Source: JABMPJ01 sp964345005
GTDB lineage: Bacteria; Verrucomicrobiota; Kiritimatiellia; UBA8416; JABMPJ01
NCBI GenBank assembly: GCA_964345005.1
Contig: CAYFPQ010000002.1
Location: 1 to 64,000, forward strand
Reading direction: 5' to 3'
DNA: 64,000 nt
Below, piece after piece: positions 53,092 through 62,082 of the stretch. A model generated the notes under the pieces. It was given only the letters and a program-made list of their open reading frames with translations. It had not been told where the DNA came from and ran no database searches. Position numbers and translations under genes: made by a program. Numbering within the stretch: position 1 is the stretch's first letter; each line of letters opens with the position of its first letter.

Positions 53092-54369
53092 CTAAGCTTC
53101 CTCGAACCGGTTTCGCCACGACCACAGGCCGATTGCGGGGTTCGAAATATAGAAAATCTCCTCGCCGTCATCCATGACATTGATACCGTCCTTCAGGTTC
53201 GCAGGATCGTAGCGTTCGAGCATGGCGTCGAGCGGTGCATAGTTGAAATTGACACTGCGGATCTCGTCTTCGCTTAGGTGACCGGGGCAGTACGTGATGG
53301 TGAAGCGCCCCTCTGAAGACCCGTGAATGAGATGTGCGGCAGCGCTCAGGTTGTTACCCAGTTCAGGATGCTCCTTTAGAGCGGCCAGCACGGCTGGGGT
53401 TCCAATGTACCCATAGGCGCGAATCAGGCGGTCAATCTCCGCGTCCTCGCCAAACTCGCATACACCAGGCGCCAGCACAATCAACTCGCCATCGTCGGCA
53501 ATGGCCATGCGCGTGCGATAAACGCTCTTGTTGCCAAGCCAGGTGCTCTTGAATTCAGCGGGATCGAGATAGACCACCACTTTCTTGAGTGGCTCCTCTA
53601 CCATTTCGAAATTCACCTTGAGCGAGAGCTCGGCGGCACGGTCGAAGCACTCGCGGCCGTCCCCGATGTAGAGCCCGCGGAGCTGGAGCTCCCCGGCATC
53701 GTCTCGCCCGATAACCGTCTGCACGTAAACAATGGGCAGGTCGGATGCAAAATGCTCACAGGCGTAGTCCAGTACCCGCCGCACGGGCGTATCGGCCCGC
53801 CCCATCATCCGTTCCATGCCGTAGGCCGCACCCAGGAAGTGGCTCTTGTTGATCCCTTCGGGTCCGCCCGTGCCGACGAAGACGTTCTTGCTGTGATTTG
53901 CCATGCCGATCACTTCATGCGGCACCACTTGGCCGATGGAAATGATAAGGTCATGACCGCCATCGACCAGCAGATGGTCGACCTGTGCAGGCCAAGCATA
54001 GTCTACAGCGCCTTCCGACACTTCGCGAAGAAACTCGGCCGGCACTTCACCCAGCGTGACAACACCACTGCGCCAGTCGTGCTCGCGGAACCGGTCGTGC
54101 GGAACGCCAGGAAACATCTCGTCAAGTTGCCCGGCCGTCATGGGCGTATGGGTTCCCAGGGCCGGGAGCACATCGACAAGGCGATCGCCGTAGTAATCGA
54201 AGGCAAACCGTGTGAACATGCCGGCTTGAGAGTGAAAACGGGTGAAATCAGGCGGAATTGCCAAGACGCGATCACGACGTCCGAGCTGCTCGAGTACGCC
54301 CACGAGCGCCGCACGTGCTTCTTCCGGTGCGATTACATCTGCTTCTGATCCACGTTCGAAATAGAGCAT
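53092..54369 (-). CDS. LarA-like (DUF2088) nickel-pincer racemase/epimerase
   Basis: About 425 residues. LarA marks are ALGTHTPM (His74, matching the catalytic His of lactate racemase) and PHEVIGMANHSKNVFVGTGG, where a His and the cofactor-binding Lys are expected. LarA-family enzymes use a nickel-pincer nucleotide and racemise or epimerise 2-hydroxy acids. Next to a UxuB-like reductase and gnd, a hexonate or uronate epimerase is likely. Larger LarB/LarC/LarE genes are not in the window. Confidence 0.78.
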   Translation of the reverse strand: MLYFERGSEADVIAPEEARAALVGVLEQLGRRDRVLAIPPDFTRFHSQAGMFTRFAFDYYGDRLVDVLPALGTHTPMTAGQLDEMFPGVPHDRFREHDWRSGVVTLGEVPAEFLREVSEGAVDYAWPAQVDHLLVDGGHDLIISIGQVVPHEVIGMANHSKNVFVGTGGPEGINKSHFLGAAYGMERMMGRADTPVRRVLDYACEHFASDLPIVYVQTVIGRDDAGELQLRGLYIGDGRECFDRAAELSLKVNFEMVEEPLKKVVVYLDPAEFKSTWLGNKSVYRTRMAIADDGELIVLAPGVCEFGEDAEIDRLIRAYGYIGTPAVLAALKEHPELGNNLSAAAHLIHGSSEGRFTITYCPGHLSEDEIRSVNFNYAPLDAMLERYDPANLKDGINVMDDGEEIFYISNPAIGLWSWRNRFEEA

Positions 54370-54477
54370 AGCGCTTTTTCCTGTCGCGAAAGAACGCAAT
54401 AAAACACAAAAACGAACAAGATGTCACGAAAAATCTACGCGTTATTATGTGGAAAGCCGCATGTTCAGCGTTGCTAA

Positions 54478-54558
54478 CGGCCCGCTCGGATAGCGGGCCC
54501 TTTACCATGGATCGCGCAATACCGTGGGTTGGGTAGGGCCCGTTCTCCGAACGGGCCG
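54478..54558. repeat. Palindromic repeat, copy 2
   Basis: Arms at 54478-54506 and 54532-54558 pair imperfectly; each arm is also palindromic (GGCCCGCT...AGCGGGCC). It resembles the repeat at 26246-26315 (shared CGCTCGGA and CCCTACC blocks) and also lies between divergent genes. The rest of 54370-54682 should hold the two promoters. Confidence 0.65.
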
Positions 54559-54682
54559 CAGCACAGGCGCGCCCGCTGAGCGAACCTGCCAAAATGACAC
54601 AGTGAATCGGCTTGCGGCGGCGCGTGGTCCGTGGTAGGGTTGTGTCATATTGTCGCATTAGAAAGGCAAAGGATTTAGAAAA

Positions 54683-55909
54683 ATGCCAATGAAATCTGGA
54701 TTTGTTGAACGATTGATCGAGCGACTGGATCGTTTGGACCCGGAGAGTTTGCAGTCTCATTTTCTTCGCTTGGCGCAGGATCGAGGGCTCCTGGAAATGG
54801 TATTCCAATCAATCCAGGAGGGTGTCGTGGTGGTGGACAGCAGCGGGAACTTGGACTACGCGAATCGTGCGGCGGAACAGTTTCTGGGATTTGCGCTGGA
54901 ATCTGAGCAGGGAAAACCGGTTTCGCGCTACTTGGGTGAGATCGACTGGGAGCGCATCTTGAGCTTGGACACGCAGGAGTGGTCAAGACTCGTCACGCGC
55001 GAGATCGAGATCACGTATCCGGTGCAGCGTTTCTTAACATTCTACGTCGTGCCGATGCACCAGGATTCACTTGAGAGTACCGGTGCATTGGTGATTCTCC
55101 GGGACGTTACGCATGAGCGTGAGGAGGAAGCGACAACGCTGGAATCCGAGCGCATCAATGCCGTGAAGCTGCTGGCCGCTGGTGTCGCGCACGAGATTGG
55201 CAATCCGCTCAACGCACTGAACATCCACCTTCAACTGTTGGACCGCGAGATAGGGAAGATGCGGAAGGATGCGGATGGGGGAGCGTCGGCTGACTCCGAG
55301 GACTTGGGCTACCTGCATGAGTTGACGGAGGTGGCACGTACGGAGGTGGGGCGGCTCGATCAGGTGATCACGCAATTCCTACAGGCCATCCGGCCAACCA
55401 GGCCGGATTTGGCTTCCGCACAGATCGAGATCCTGTTGGAGGATACGCTGACGTTGCTCAAGCAGGAGGTGCAGAACCGCAGCATCAGTATCGAGATTGA
55501 TCGGCCCGACAAGTTGCCGCGGATCAGGGTCGATAGCGGCCAGATCAAACAGGTCTTCTTCAACGTCATCCGTAACGCGTTCCAAGCCATGCCGGATGGT
55601 GGGCAGCTCAAGATCGTACTTTTCACAACGGACGAGTATCTCGGCATATCGTTCCGGGATTCGGGCGTGGGAATTCCGCCCGAGGAGTTCAGCCGCATCT
55701 TCGAACCCTATCACACGACCAAGGCCAGCGGTTCGGGGCTGGGGCTGATGATTGTGCAGCGTATCGTGCAGGACCATGGCGGGCAGATCGAGGTGATGAG
55801 CAAGGCGGATGCCGGAACCGGGTTCACCGTGTTGCTGCCGCTGGTTGAACGGAGCATCCGGTTGTTGGACGCGAAGGCGAGCAGGAAGAGAGGGAAGCGC
55901 AATGAGTGA
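54683..55909 (+). CDS. PAS-domain histidine kinase (NtrB-like)
   Basis: 408 residues without membrane helices. A PAS domain (~35-145) with SIQEGVVVVDSSGNLDYAN precedes a HisKA domain with His170 (LAAGVAHEIGNPLNAL) and a HATPase with FNVIRNAFQAM, DSGVGIPPEE and GSGLGLMIV. It phosphorylates the NtrC-type activator encoded next, with which it overlaps by eight bases. The signal is unknown. Confidence 0.9.
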   Translation: MPMKSGFVERLIERLDRLDPESLQSHFLRLAQDRGLLEMVFQSIQEGVVVVDSSGNLDYANRAAEQFLGFALESEQGKPVSRYLGEIDWERILSLDTQEWSRLVTREIEITYPVQRFLTFYVVPMHQDSLESTGALVILRDVTHEREEEATTLESERINAVKLLAAGVAHEIGNPLNALNIHLQLLDREIGKMRKDADGGASADSEDLGYLHELTEVARTEVGRLDQVITQFLQAIRPTRPDLASAQIEILLEDTLTLLKQEVQNRSISIEIDRPDKLPRIRVDSGQIKQVFFNVIRNAFQAMPDGGQLKIVLFTTDEYLGISFRDSGVGIPPEEFSRIFEPYHTTKASGSGLGLMIVQRIVQDHGGQIEVMSKADAGTGFTVLLPLVERSIRLLDAKASRKRGKRNE

Positions 55910-57314
55910 TATGAAACCTTCCATCTTGATTGTTGATGACGAGAAGAACACGCGCGATGGCCTCGAGCGGGCGTTGCGTCGGGAGTACCGGGTTAGAACG
56001 GCCGAAAGTGGCGATAGCGCACTCGAGCTGATGGCTAAGGATCCGCCCGATATCCTGCTGACGGATCTGCGCATGCCGGGTATAGACGGGCTGACACTGG
56101 TCCAGCGCGCCCTGGCACGGCATCCGGCCCTCGTTTGCCTGTTACTCACCGCATACGGTTCGGTTGAAACGGCCGTCGAAGCGATGAAGCGCGGCGCGCA
56201 CGACTACCTGACCAAGCCGGTGAATCTTGATGAGCTGGAGCTGGTGCTCAAGCGGGCATTACGATCGCAAAGGGTGGAGTCCGAGAACGCGAATCTGCAT
56301 GAGCAGCTCGACGACAAGTACGGGTTGGAGAATATCATCGGGAATTCTCCTGCCATGTCTCAGCTCTTCGATACGATTCGCCAGGCAGCGCCGACGCAGG
56401 CTACCGTCCTCGTGCAGGGCGAGAGCGGCACGGGCAAGGAGCTGGTCGCGCATGCCGTGCATCGTCTCAGCGATCGGGCGCGTGGTCCGTTCGTCGCCGT
56501 TCATTGTGCGGCACTGTCGATGAATCTGCTCGAAAGCGAACTGTTCGGGCACGAGAAAGGGGCGTTCACCGGTGCCATGTCGAGGCGCAAGGGGCGTTTT
56601 GAGTTGGCAGATGGTGGAACACTCTTTCTCGATGAGATATCTGAGATCGATGCATCGATCCAGGTGAAGCTGCTACGCGTGTTGGAGGAGCGCAAGTTCG
56701 AGCGGGTAGGGGGCGATGAAACGGTCGAGACCGATATCCGCCTCGTCACGGCAACGAACAAAGACCTGAAGCAGTTGGTCAAGGAAGGCAAGTTCAGGGA
56801 GGATCTCTTTTTCCGGCTCGACGTGGTCAATATCACGCTGCCGCCTCTGCGGGAGAGGGTGGGGGACGTGCCCATGTTGTGCGGCCACTTCCTGGAAGCG
56901 TTCAGCGTCAGTAACAACCGCAAGATCAACGGCATCACACCGGATGCCGTTACCATGCTCTCGAACTACAACTGGCCGGGCAACGTGCGTGAACTCCGCA
57001 ACACGATCGAGAAGATGGTGGTGCTCGGTCGCGGCGAGCGGCTGACAGCTCGCGATATTCCTGCGAACATCCGCGAAGCCGTGAAGGCCGCCGGGCCGGC
57101 CGTTGTACTCGCGACCGGCGACACGATGCACGGCGGCGACTCGCTTGCTGCCACAGAGCAGCGCATGATCATGGCCACGCTCAAGAAGCTGAACGGCAAT
57201 CGAACGAAGGCCGCCGAAGAACTTGGCATCAGCCGGCGTACGCTCCACCGTAAGTTGAAGCAGTACGAAGAAGCTTCAGCGGCATCTTTCGATAGCGCGG
57301 AGGCAAGTGACTAG
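55902..57314 (+). CDS. NtrC-family sigma-54-dependent response regulator
   Basis: 470 residues: receiver with Asp55 (LLTDLRMPG), AAA+ domain with Walker A GESGTGKE and the sigma-54 loop GAFTGA, and a Fis-type HTH at the end (TKAAEELGISRRTLHRKL). It activates sigma-54 promoters with its partner kinase. Its stop codon TAG at 57312-57314 lies within the terminal repeat of a small mobile-like element, so the C-terminus may have been changed by the insertion. Confidence 0.93.
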   Translation: MSDMKPSILIVDDEKNTRDGLERALRREYRVRTAESGDSALELMAKDPPDILLTDLRMPGIDGLTLVQRALARHPALVCLLLTAYGSVETAVEAMKRGAHDYLTKPVNLDELELVLKRALRSQRVESENANLHEQLDDKYGLENIIGNSPAMSQLFDTIRQAAPTQATVLVQGESGTGKELVAHAVHRLSDRARGPFVAVHCAALSMNLLESELFGHEKGAFTGAMSRRKGRFELADGGTLFLDEISEIDASIQVKLLRVLEERKFERVGGDETVETDIRLVTATNKDLKQLVKEGKFREDLFFRLDVVNITLPPLRERVGDVPMLCGHFLEAFSVSNNRKINGITPDAVTMLSNYNWPGNVRELRNTIEKMVVLGRGERLTARDIPANIREAVKAAGPAVVLATGDTMHGGDSLAATEQRMIMATLKKLNGNRTKAAEELGISRRTLHRKLKQYEEASAASFDSAEASD

Positions 57315-57466
57315 TGTCGTGTCACGCTTGAAAAGATACGTAAACGCATTTCCTTGTCATCCCGAAGCTTGTCGAGGGATCTCTTGTAAACCAGTAACGT
57401 CTGAGATTCCTCGACTTCGCTCGGAATGACAGATTACCTAACGTTACTGGGTTGACACGACAGTAG
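57311..57466. mobile_element. MITE-like palindromic element at the 3' end of the ntrC-type gene
   Basis: Terminal inverted repeats CTAGTGTCGTGTCA (57311-57324) and TGACACGACAGTAG (57453-57466) differ at one position. Inside are a TGTCAT...GATCTC inverted repeat (57355-57383 and 57403-57431) and CCAGTAACGT/ACGTTACTGG (57391-57400, 57441-57450). There is no coding capacity. The left end supplies the stop codon of the regulator gene. Confidence 0.6.
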
Positions 57467-57497
57467 CCGCGAAGTCACAGGGAACGCAGAAAGATGC

Positions 57498-57539
57498 AAA
57501 GAAGAAGGCGCAGGGCTGAAGCCCCGCGCCTTCTTCTTT
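57498..57539 (-). terminator. Terminator of the corrinoid protein gene
   Basis: Arms AAAGAAGAAGGCGC (57498-57511) and GCGCCTTCTTCTTT (57526-57539), GC-rich centre and T/A-rich outer ends. It ends 19 bases from the corrinoid gene stop and may work in both directions. Confidence 0.65.
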
Positions 57540-57557
57540 CTGATCTTGTCCGAAGGC

Positions 57558-58184
57558 CTACGCGGCCAGCGACTTGGCCAGGTCGGCTGCCGAAGCGGCA
57601 TCCGGCGCGTAGCCATCGGCACCGATCTCGTCGCAGAACGCCTGCGTTACCGGGGCGCCACCGATCATGACTTTGGTTTCTACGTCTGAGGCCTTCACCG
57701 CATCCACGACCGCTTTCATGTTGGTCATGGTTGTCGTCAGCAGAGCGGATACACCGATCACGGACGCGTTGTTCTCCTGGGCGGCGTCGACGAACTTTTG
57801 CGGTTCGCAGTCGATACCCACGTCGACAACCTTGAACCCGGCGCCTTCGAGCATCATGCAGACAAGATTCTTGCCGATGTCGTGCAGGTCGCCCTTAACG
57901 GTGCCAACCACGGCCACACCGACCGGCTCCACGCCGCTCTCTGCGAGCTTCGGCTGGAGGATCTCCATGCCGGACTTCATCGCACGGGCAGCGATCAGTA
58001 CTTCGGGAACGTAGACCTCGTTCTTCTTGAAGCGCTCACCGATCACGCTCATGCCGGCCAGCAAACCGTCATTCAGCACTTCAGCCGGAGCGGTGCCGCC
58101 GTCCAGCGCCTGCACAACCAACTCCTTCACATCGTTAGCCTTACCCTTCATCAGGTTTTCGGCAATGTCCTGCAATACACTCAT
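57558..58184 (-). CDS. Corrinoid (B12)-binding protein, methyltransferase-associated
   Basis: 208 residues. A helical cap (~1-85) precedes the cobalamin-binding Rossmann domain with GDLHDIGKN (Asp99, His101, Gly104: DxHxxG) and later SALLTTTM and GGAP. It matches MtaC/MtbC/MttC-type corrinoid proteins that carry a methyl group between two methyltransferases. No partner methyltransferase is in this window. Divergent from the AraC regulator, across a small inverted repeat. Confidence 0.9.
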   Translation of the reverse strand: MSVLQDIAENLMKGKANDVKELVVQALDGGTAPAEVLNDGLLAGMSVIGERFKKNEVYVPEVLIAARAMKSGMEILQPKLAESGVEPVGVAVVGTVKGDLHDIGKNLVCMMLEGAGFKVVDVGIDCEPQKFVDAAQENNASVIGVSALLTTTMTNMKAVVDAVKASDVETKVMIGGAPVTQAFCDEIGADGYAPDAASAADLAKSLAA

Positions 58185-58253
58185 GGTACTCCTTTATGTT
58201 GATTGGAAATCCCCGCGATACCGAATCGCTTTCCCCCTTTAGAAAGGCCCCAT

Positions 58254-58282
58254 ACTAGGAGTATGCACGATCAGTTCCTAGT
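58254..58282. promoter_or_regulatory. Inverted repeat between the divergent AraC and corrinoid genes
   Basis: ACTAGGA (58254-58260) and TCCTAGT (58276-58282) form a perfect repeat in a 190-base divergent gap, with CATACT/AGTATG overlapping the left arm. A regulator site for the AraC-type protein is likely. Confidence 0.45.
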
Positions 58283-58373
58283 GGCTTTTTTGCGATAAAT
58301 ATAACGATATTGTTGAAACCGAGGGAAAAGGTGTCTAAATTTCCATATTTCTGCATGAGAGAGGGCTTCCGAT

Positions 58374-59576
58374 ATGGCGATTTTGTCGAAACGTCTCTTA
58401 GAGTCAGTTGGTCGGGATTATCGGGCACAGCATGGGCTGGATGTCAGGGCCATGGATATTGCCGGCAAAGTCAGCGGCAACGGCAACGACCCTCTGGGGC
58501 AACTCGACAATGCGCCACGCCGCCGCAACTACGCCCTACAGCAGAGCATCAACCAGGGCGTGCCCCACATTTATGAATTTGCACCAGGCATTCTCTCGTG
58601 GGTGGTGGCACTCGAGGACCGGCGCCGAATCTATGGCGGTCTGATTGGCGGAGAGGTTCTTACCCTCGCGGAGGGACAATCGGCTAAACCGACACGGCGA
58701 TACCTCACGCAGCACGGGCTGACGGCAGCGGCGGCGGACGAGCTGATGGAGGTGCTTCCTGTGTGGGATGCGTCACAGGCTGACTCGGCGGCAGATGACC
58801 TGAAGGAGATGTTCTACCAGAGAAGCGGATGGCGCTCGGAATTGTTGGATGAGAACCGTCTGCGACGCGGACAGATGGAGCAGCTTAACCGGGCGATCGA
58901 AGACCAGCGCCGCGAGGGGCAACCAGCGCTGTATGCGTTCGAGAAGGAGCGCATGCTGTTGGCAACCATCCGGACGGGCGATCGCCCCGGGGCACGCAGC
59001 CTCCTCAACGAGATGCTGGCGATCATCTACATGTCATCGCCCAAACTGGTGGTGCTTCGTGCACGTGCAGTCGAGCTGCTGAGCTGTCTCACCCGGGCGG
59101 CGATCGAGGATAACCCGTTACTCGAGCCGATGATTGAAAGAAACCACGGGTGGACCGAGAAGCTGGTCGCGGCGCGGAGTTTCGAGGCGTTGTCGCAGCG
59201 GCTCATGACGGCGCTGGATGACTTCATCGATGCGATCTACCTGCAGGGCGTCAACCGGTCGAATGTCAAGGTGTCGCAGGCCATTGACTACATCGGGCGG
59301 CACTACACCAGGCCGATTTCGCTACGTGATGTGGCTGAGGAGGTGGGGCTTAGTTCGTGTCGGCTGGCTCACCTGGTGAAGACGTATACGGGGCGGACAG
59401 TCATGCAGCTCATTTACCAGATGCGGGTGACGCATGCGCAGAAGCTGCTGGTCAGCACATCCCAGAGCTGTACGGATATCGCGTACGCAGTGGGTTTCAA
59501 CGACCAGAGCTACTTCATCAAGCACTTCAAGCGCCTAACCGGCACAACCCCCATGCGTTTCCGTCGTGCCGGGTAG
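58374..59576 (+). CDS. AraC-family regulator with PocR-like sensory domain
   Basis: 400 residues. The N-terminal part (~1-110) is like PocR domains, with NYALQQSINQGVPHIYEFAPGILSW and IYGGLIGGEVL. A helical linker follows, then a C-terminal AraC HTH (~300-400: LRDVAEEVGLSSCRLAHLVK, YAVGFNDQSYFIKHFKRLTGTTP). A closely similar gene begins at the right edge of the window. It probably controls the divergent corrinoid gene in response to a small organic ligand. Confidence 0.88.
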   Translation: MAILSKRLLESVGRDYRAQHGLDVRAMDIAGKVSGNGNDPLGQLDNAPRRRNYALQQSINQGVPHIYEFAPGILSWVVALEDRRRIYGGLIGGEVLTLAEGQSAKPTRRYLTQHGLTAAAADELMEVLPVWDASQADSAADDLKEMFYQRSGWRSELLDENRLRRGQMEQLNRAIEDQRREGQPALYAFEKERMLLATIRTGDRPGARSLLNEMLAIIYMSSPKLVVLRARAVELLSCLTRAAIEDNPLLEPMIERNHGWTEKLVAARSFEALSQRLMTALDDFIDAIYLQGVNRSNVKVSQAIDYIGRHYTRPISLRDVAEEVGLSSCRLAHLVKTYTGRTVMQLIYQMRVTHAQKLLVSTSQSCTDIAYAVGFNDQSYFIKHFKRLTGTTPMRFRRAG

Positions 59577-59657
59577 GGGGTGGATACTACTGCCCTGGAT
59601 GGAGACTGTGAGCGTGGAGGGACTTCCGACCTCTGACTTTCGACTCCCGGCCTCCGG

Positions 59658-60485
59658 CTAGTTAGCCATCGCCAGCGTCCGGGCGGTGGAGTCGTTCATC
59701 GCGATGACGATCTCGCCGGCACCCATGCGGCCGAAGTGCGGTGTCTGCCAGCCCGAGGTCTCGCGGCGAACGCGGTTGCGAACATAGGCCGCCAGCTTCA
59801 GAGCCGAAACACCGCCGTCCCTCCCCCCGGAGCGGTGGAAGTAGTTGAGGATGTAGCGAGTGAACAGACCATGACCATCGGCTTCGAACGCGCGATCCAA
59901 CGCACCGCCGGCGGTCAGCATCTGTATACTCCGGGAGGAGGTCCAGTCGGTAGAATCAGTAGCAACAGAAATTCCGAAACCCGAGTAGCAGGAATCCATG
60001 ATGAAGAAGCTGTGACGGTTGGGCATGGTTTCAACAGCCTCGCGCAGCGCCTGCATCGATAGGCCGTCATCGGCCTCGTGCCCCGCGCGAGTTTCGACCG
60101 GAAGCAGGTAACCCATCTGGTTGCCGCTGGAATCGGCACCGGTCCAGCCGTGGCCCGCGTAGAAGAAGACGAACAGGTCGTTGTCGCCGATCTCATCGCC
60201 GACTTCCTTGAGAGCGCCCATGATATCCTCGCGGCCGGCCTCTTCGTCGGTGAGGAGTATAACCTTGTCGAACCCGTAGCTGTGGAAAACCTGCGACATC
60301 TCAACAGCGTCGTTGACCGAGCAGGAGAGAGGGGCGTAGGAGGGATAGTCGTTGATGCCGACGCAAACGGCGATCCGGCGACTGTAGGCCTCGCTCGCAG
60401 CCTGACCCATCACGGTGGCGGCCAGAATGAATGTTGCGGTGGCTGCCAGCGTCCGCCCGATCTTGCTGTTGTATTTGAGTGTCAT
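59658..60485 (-). CDS. Exported caspase-like peptidase (C14 family)
   Basis: 275 residues with a signal peptide (~1-30). The caspase/metacaspase p20 fold shows His112 (FYAGHGW) and Cys166 (MDSCYSG), the catalytic dyad, with GYLLPVE between them. Such peptidases cleave after basic residues in most bacterial cases. Export is unusual compared with cytoplasmic metacaspases. The ATG at 60485 has GGGAG eight bases upstream; an in-frame start at 60500 is possible. Confidence 0.85.
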   Translation of the reverse strand: MTLKYNSKIGRTLAATATFILAATVMGQAASEAYSRRIAVCVGINDYPSYAPLSCSVNDAVEMSQVFHSYGFDKVILLTDEEAGREDIMGALKEVGDEIGDNDLFVFFYAGHGWTGADSSGNQMGYLLPVETRAGHEADDGLSMQALREAVETMPNRHSFFIMDSCYSGFGISVATDSTDWTSSRSIQMLTAGGALDRAFEADGHGLFTRYILNYFHRSGGRDGGVSALKLAAYVRNRVRRETSGWQTPHFGRMGAGEIVIAMNDSTARTLAMAN

Positions 60486-60582
60486 CCTTTTTACTCCCAC
60501 TGTCGCTCGTGCGGCTGTATATCGCAGTGGGCGTGCCAGGATGACTTAGAGTTCTATAACCCGTTCCTTATAAAGTAATTAT

Positions 60583-60613
60583 AAAAAAAGACGCCACGGA
60601 GAACCGAGGCGCC
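60583..60613 (-). terminator. Intrinsic terminator of the kinase/activator operon
   Basis: Read on the minus strand, a stem formed by GGCGCCTCGG and CCGTGGCGTC is followed directly by seven T. It lies about 35 bases after the regulator stop at 60649. Confidence 0.8.
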
Positions 60614-60648
60614 AGGCATGTGAAAAACCGGTACAATGTCAAAAAATG

Positions 60649-62082
60649 TTACACAGCGCTTTCCTCCTCCGCGCGTATGTTCTTAAGGTGTCTGTTCAGG
60701 GTCTGACGGGTGATCCCAAGCAGCTGGGAAGCCATGGTTTGGTTGCCGTCGGTACGGCGCAGGGCCTCCTCGATCAGGAGTCGTTCGGCCTGCCGGATCG
60801 AGGGCAGGGGCTGTTCGGGACTGAGAAAATCGGGTGCCGGTGCGGGGGTGCTGGGGACTTCGGGCAGAGAGCCCTGTTCGCGTTTGATGGCCTCGCGGAA
60901 CGTGTTCATAGAGAGTACGCCGCCCTTGTGAATGCTGACGGCATCGTAGCACATCGCTTCCAGCTCTCGGATATTGCCTGGGAAGGAGTAGGTGGAAAGC
61001 AATGTTACGAGTTCAGGAGGCGGCGTGGGCTTCTTCTTGCTCATCTCGGACGCCGACCGGGCAAGAAAATGATCCAGTAGCAGAGAAAGATCGCCGAGGC
61101 GCTCACGAAGCGGAGGCACGTTGACGTGGTGAGAGCGCAGGCGGAAGTAAAGGTCCTCGCGGAAGTCGCCGGATCGTTGCAGGCTCTGCAGGTCCCGGTT
61201 GGTGGCCACTACGATCCGCGCGTTGGTCCGCTTCGGGCTGTCAGACCCCAGCGCGAGATACTCTCGCTCCTGCACGAGGCGCAGCAGCTTAACCTGGGAC
61301 ATACTGTTCAAGTCGCCGATCTCATCCAGAAAAAGCGTTCCGCCTTCGGCGCGTTCGATCAGGCCTTTGCGTACATCGACGGCGCCCGTGAAGGCGCCTT
61401 TGACGTGGCCGAAGAGGGTATCGGAGAACACGTTGTCATCCAGCCCGGCGATGTTGACCGGAATAAACTCACCCTCGCGTCCACTGGCCTCGTGAATGGC
61501 TTTGGCAATAAGTTCTTTTCCAACGCCTGTTTCACCGGTTACCAGGATGGGTTGAGGCGTACCGGCGATGGCTTCGATGTACTGGAAGAGCGCGCGCATG
61601 TTGGCGTCGCTCGTGATGAGGTTACCGAACGCGTCCGGCTGCATCAGCTCCGTGGATAGCAGCTGGCGGGTGAGGAGGGCATTTTCGCGCCGCATATCGC
61701 GTACATCGAGTGCGCGTCGAAGCCCTGTAAGGAGATGCTCTTCCTTCACGGGCTTTACCATGTAGTCGAACGCCCCGGCCCGCATGCACTTGACCGCGGT
61801 ATCGACTTCGTCAACTCCGGTCACAACAATAACGGGCAAGTCCGGGCTGCGCTGTACGATCATGGGTAGCACGTCGCGACCGGAGAGTCGCGGCATGTTC
61901 AGGTCGAGCAGCACAGCATCGAACTCGTGCTCCTTCATGATGGCTTCGACATCTGCCCCGTCTACGCATGTGATGACATTGGTGATGCCATCGGCGCGGA
62001 GCGTGTAGACATAATTACGCAGCAGATCCGCGTCATCGTCGACCAGTAGAACGGGATGTACCGGAAAAGCGGGTTTGTTCAT
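60649..62082 (-). CDS. Sigma-54-dependent response regulator (NtrC type)
   Basis: 477 residues: receiver with Asp60 (VLLDLNMPRLSG), AAA+ domain with GETGVGKE and GAFTGA, and a Fis HTH (MASQLLGITRQTLNRHLKNI). It overlaps the kinase stop by four bases. Targets are unknown; candidates are promoters of the -24/-12 type in the region, such as that of hsp20. Confidence 0.93.
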   Translation of the reverse strand: MNKPAFPVHPVLLVDDDADLLRNYVYTLRADGITNVITCVDGADVEAIMKEHEFDAVLLDLNMPRLSGRDVLPMIVQRSPDLPVIVVTGVDEVDTAVKCMRAGAFDYMVKPVKEEHLLTGLRRALDVRDMRRENALLTRQLLSTELMQPDAFGNLITSDANMRALFQYIEAIAGTPQPILVTGETGVGKELIAKAIHEASGREGEFIPVNIAGLDDNVFSDTLFGHVKGAFTGAVDVRKGLIERAEGGTLFLDEIGDLNSMSQVKLLRLVQEREYLALGSDSPKRTNARIVVATNRDLQSLQRSGDFREDLYFRLRSHHVNVPPLRERLGDLSLLLDHFLARSASEMSKKKPTPPPELVTLLSTYSFPGNIRELEAMCYDAVSIHKGGVLSMNTFREAIKREQGSLPEVPSTPAPAPDFLSPEQPLPSIRQAERLLIEEALRRTDGNQTMASQLLGITRQTLNRHLKNIRAEEESAV

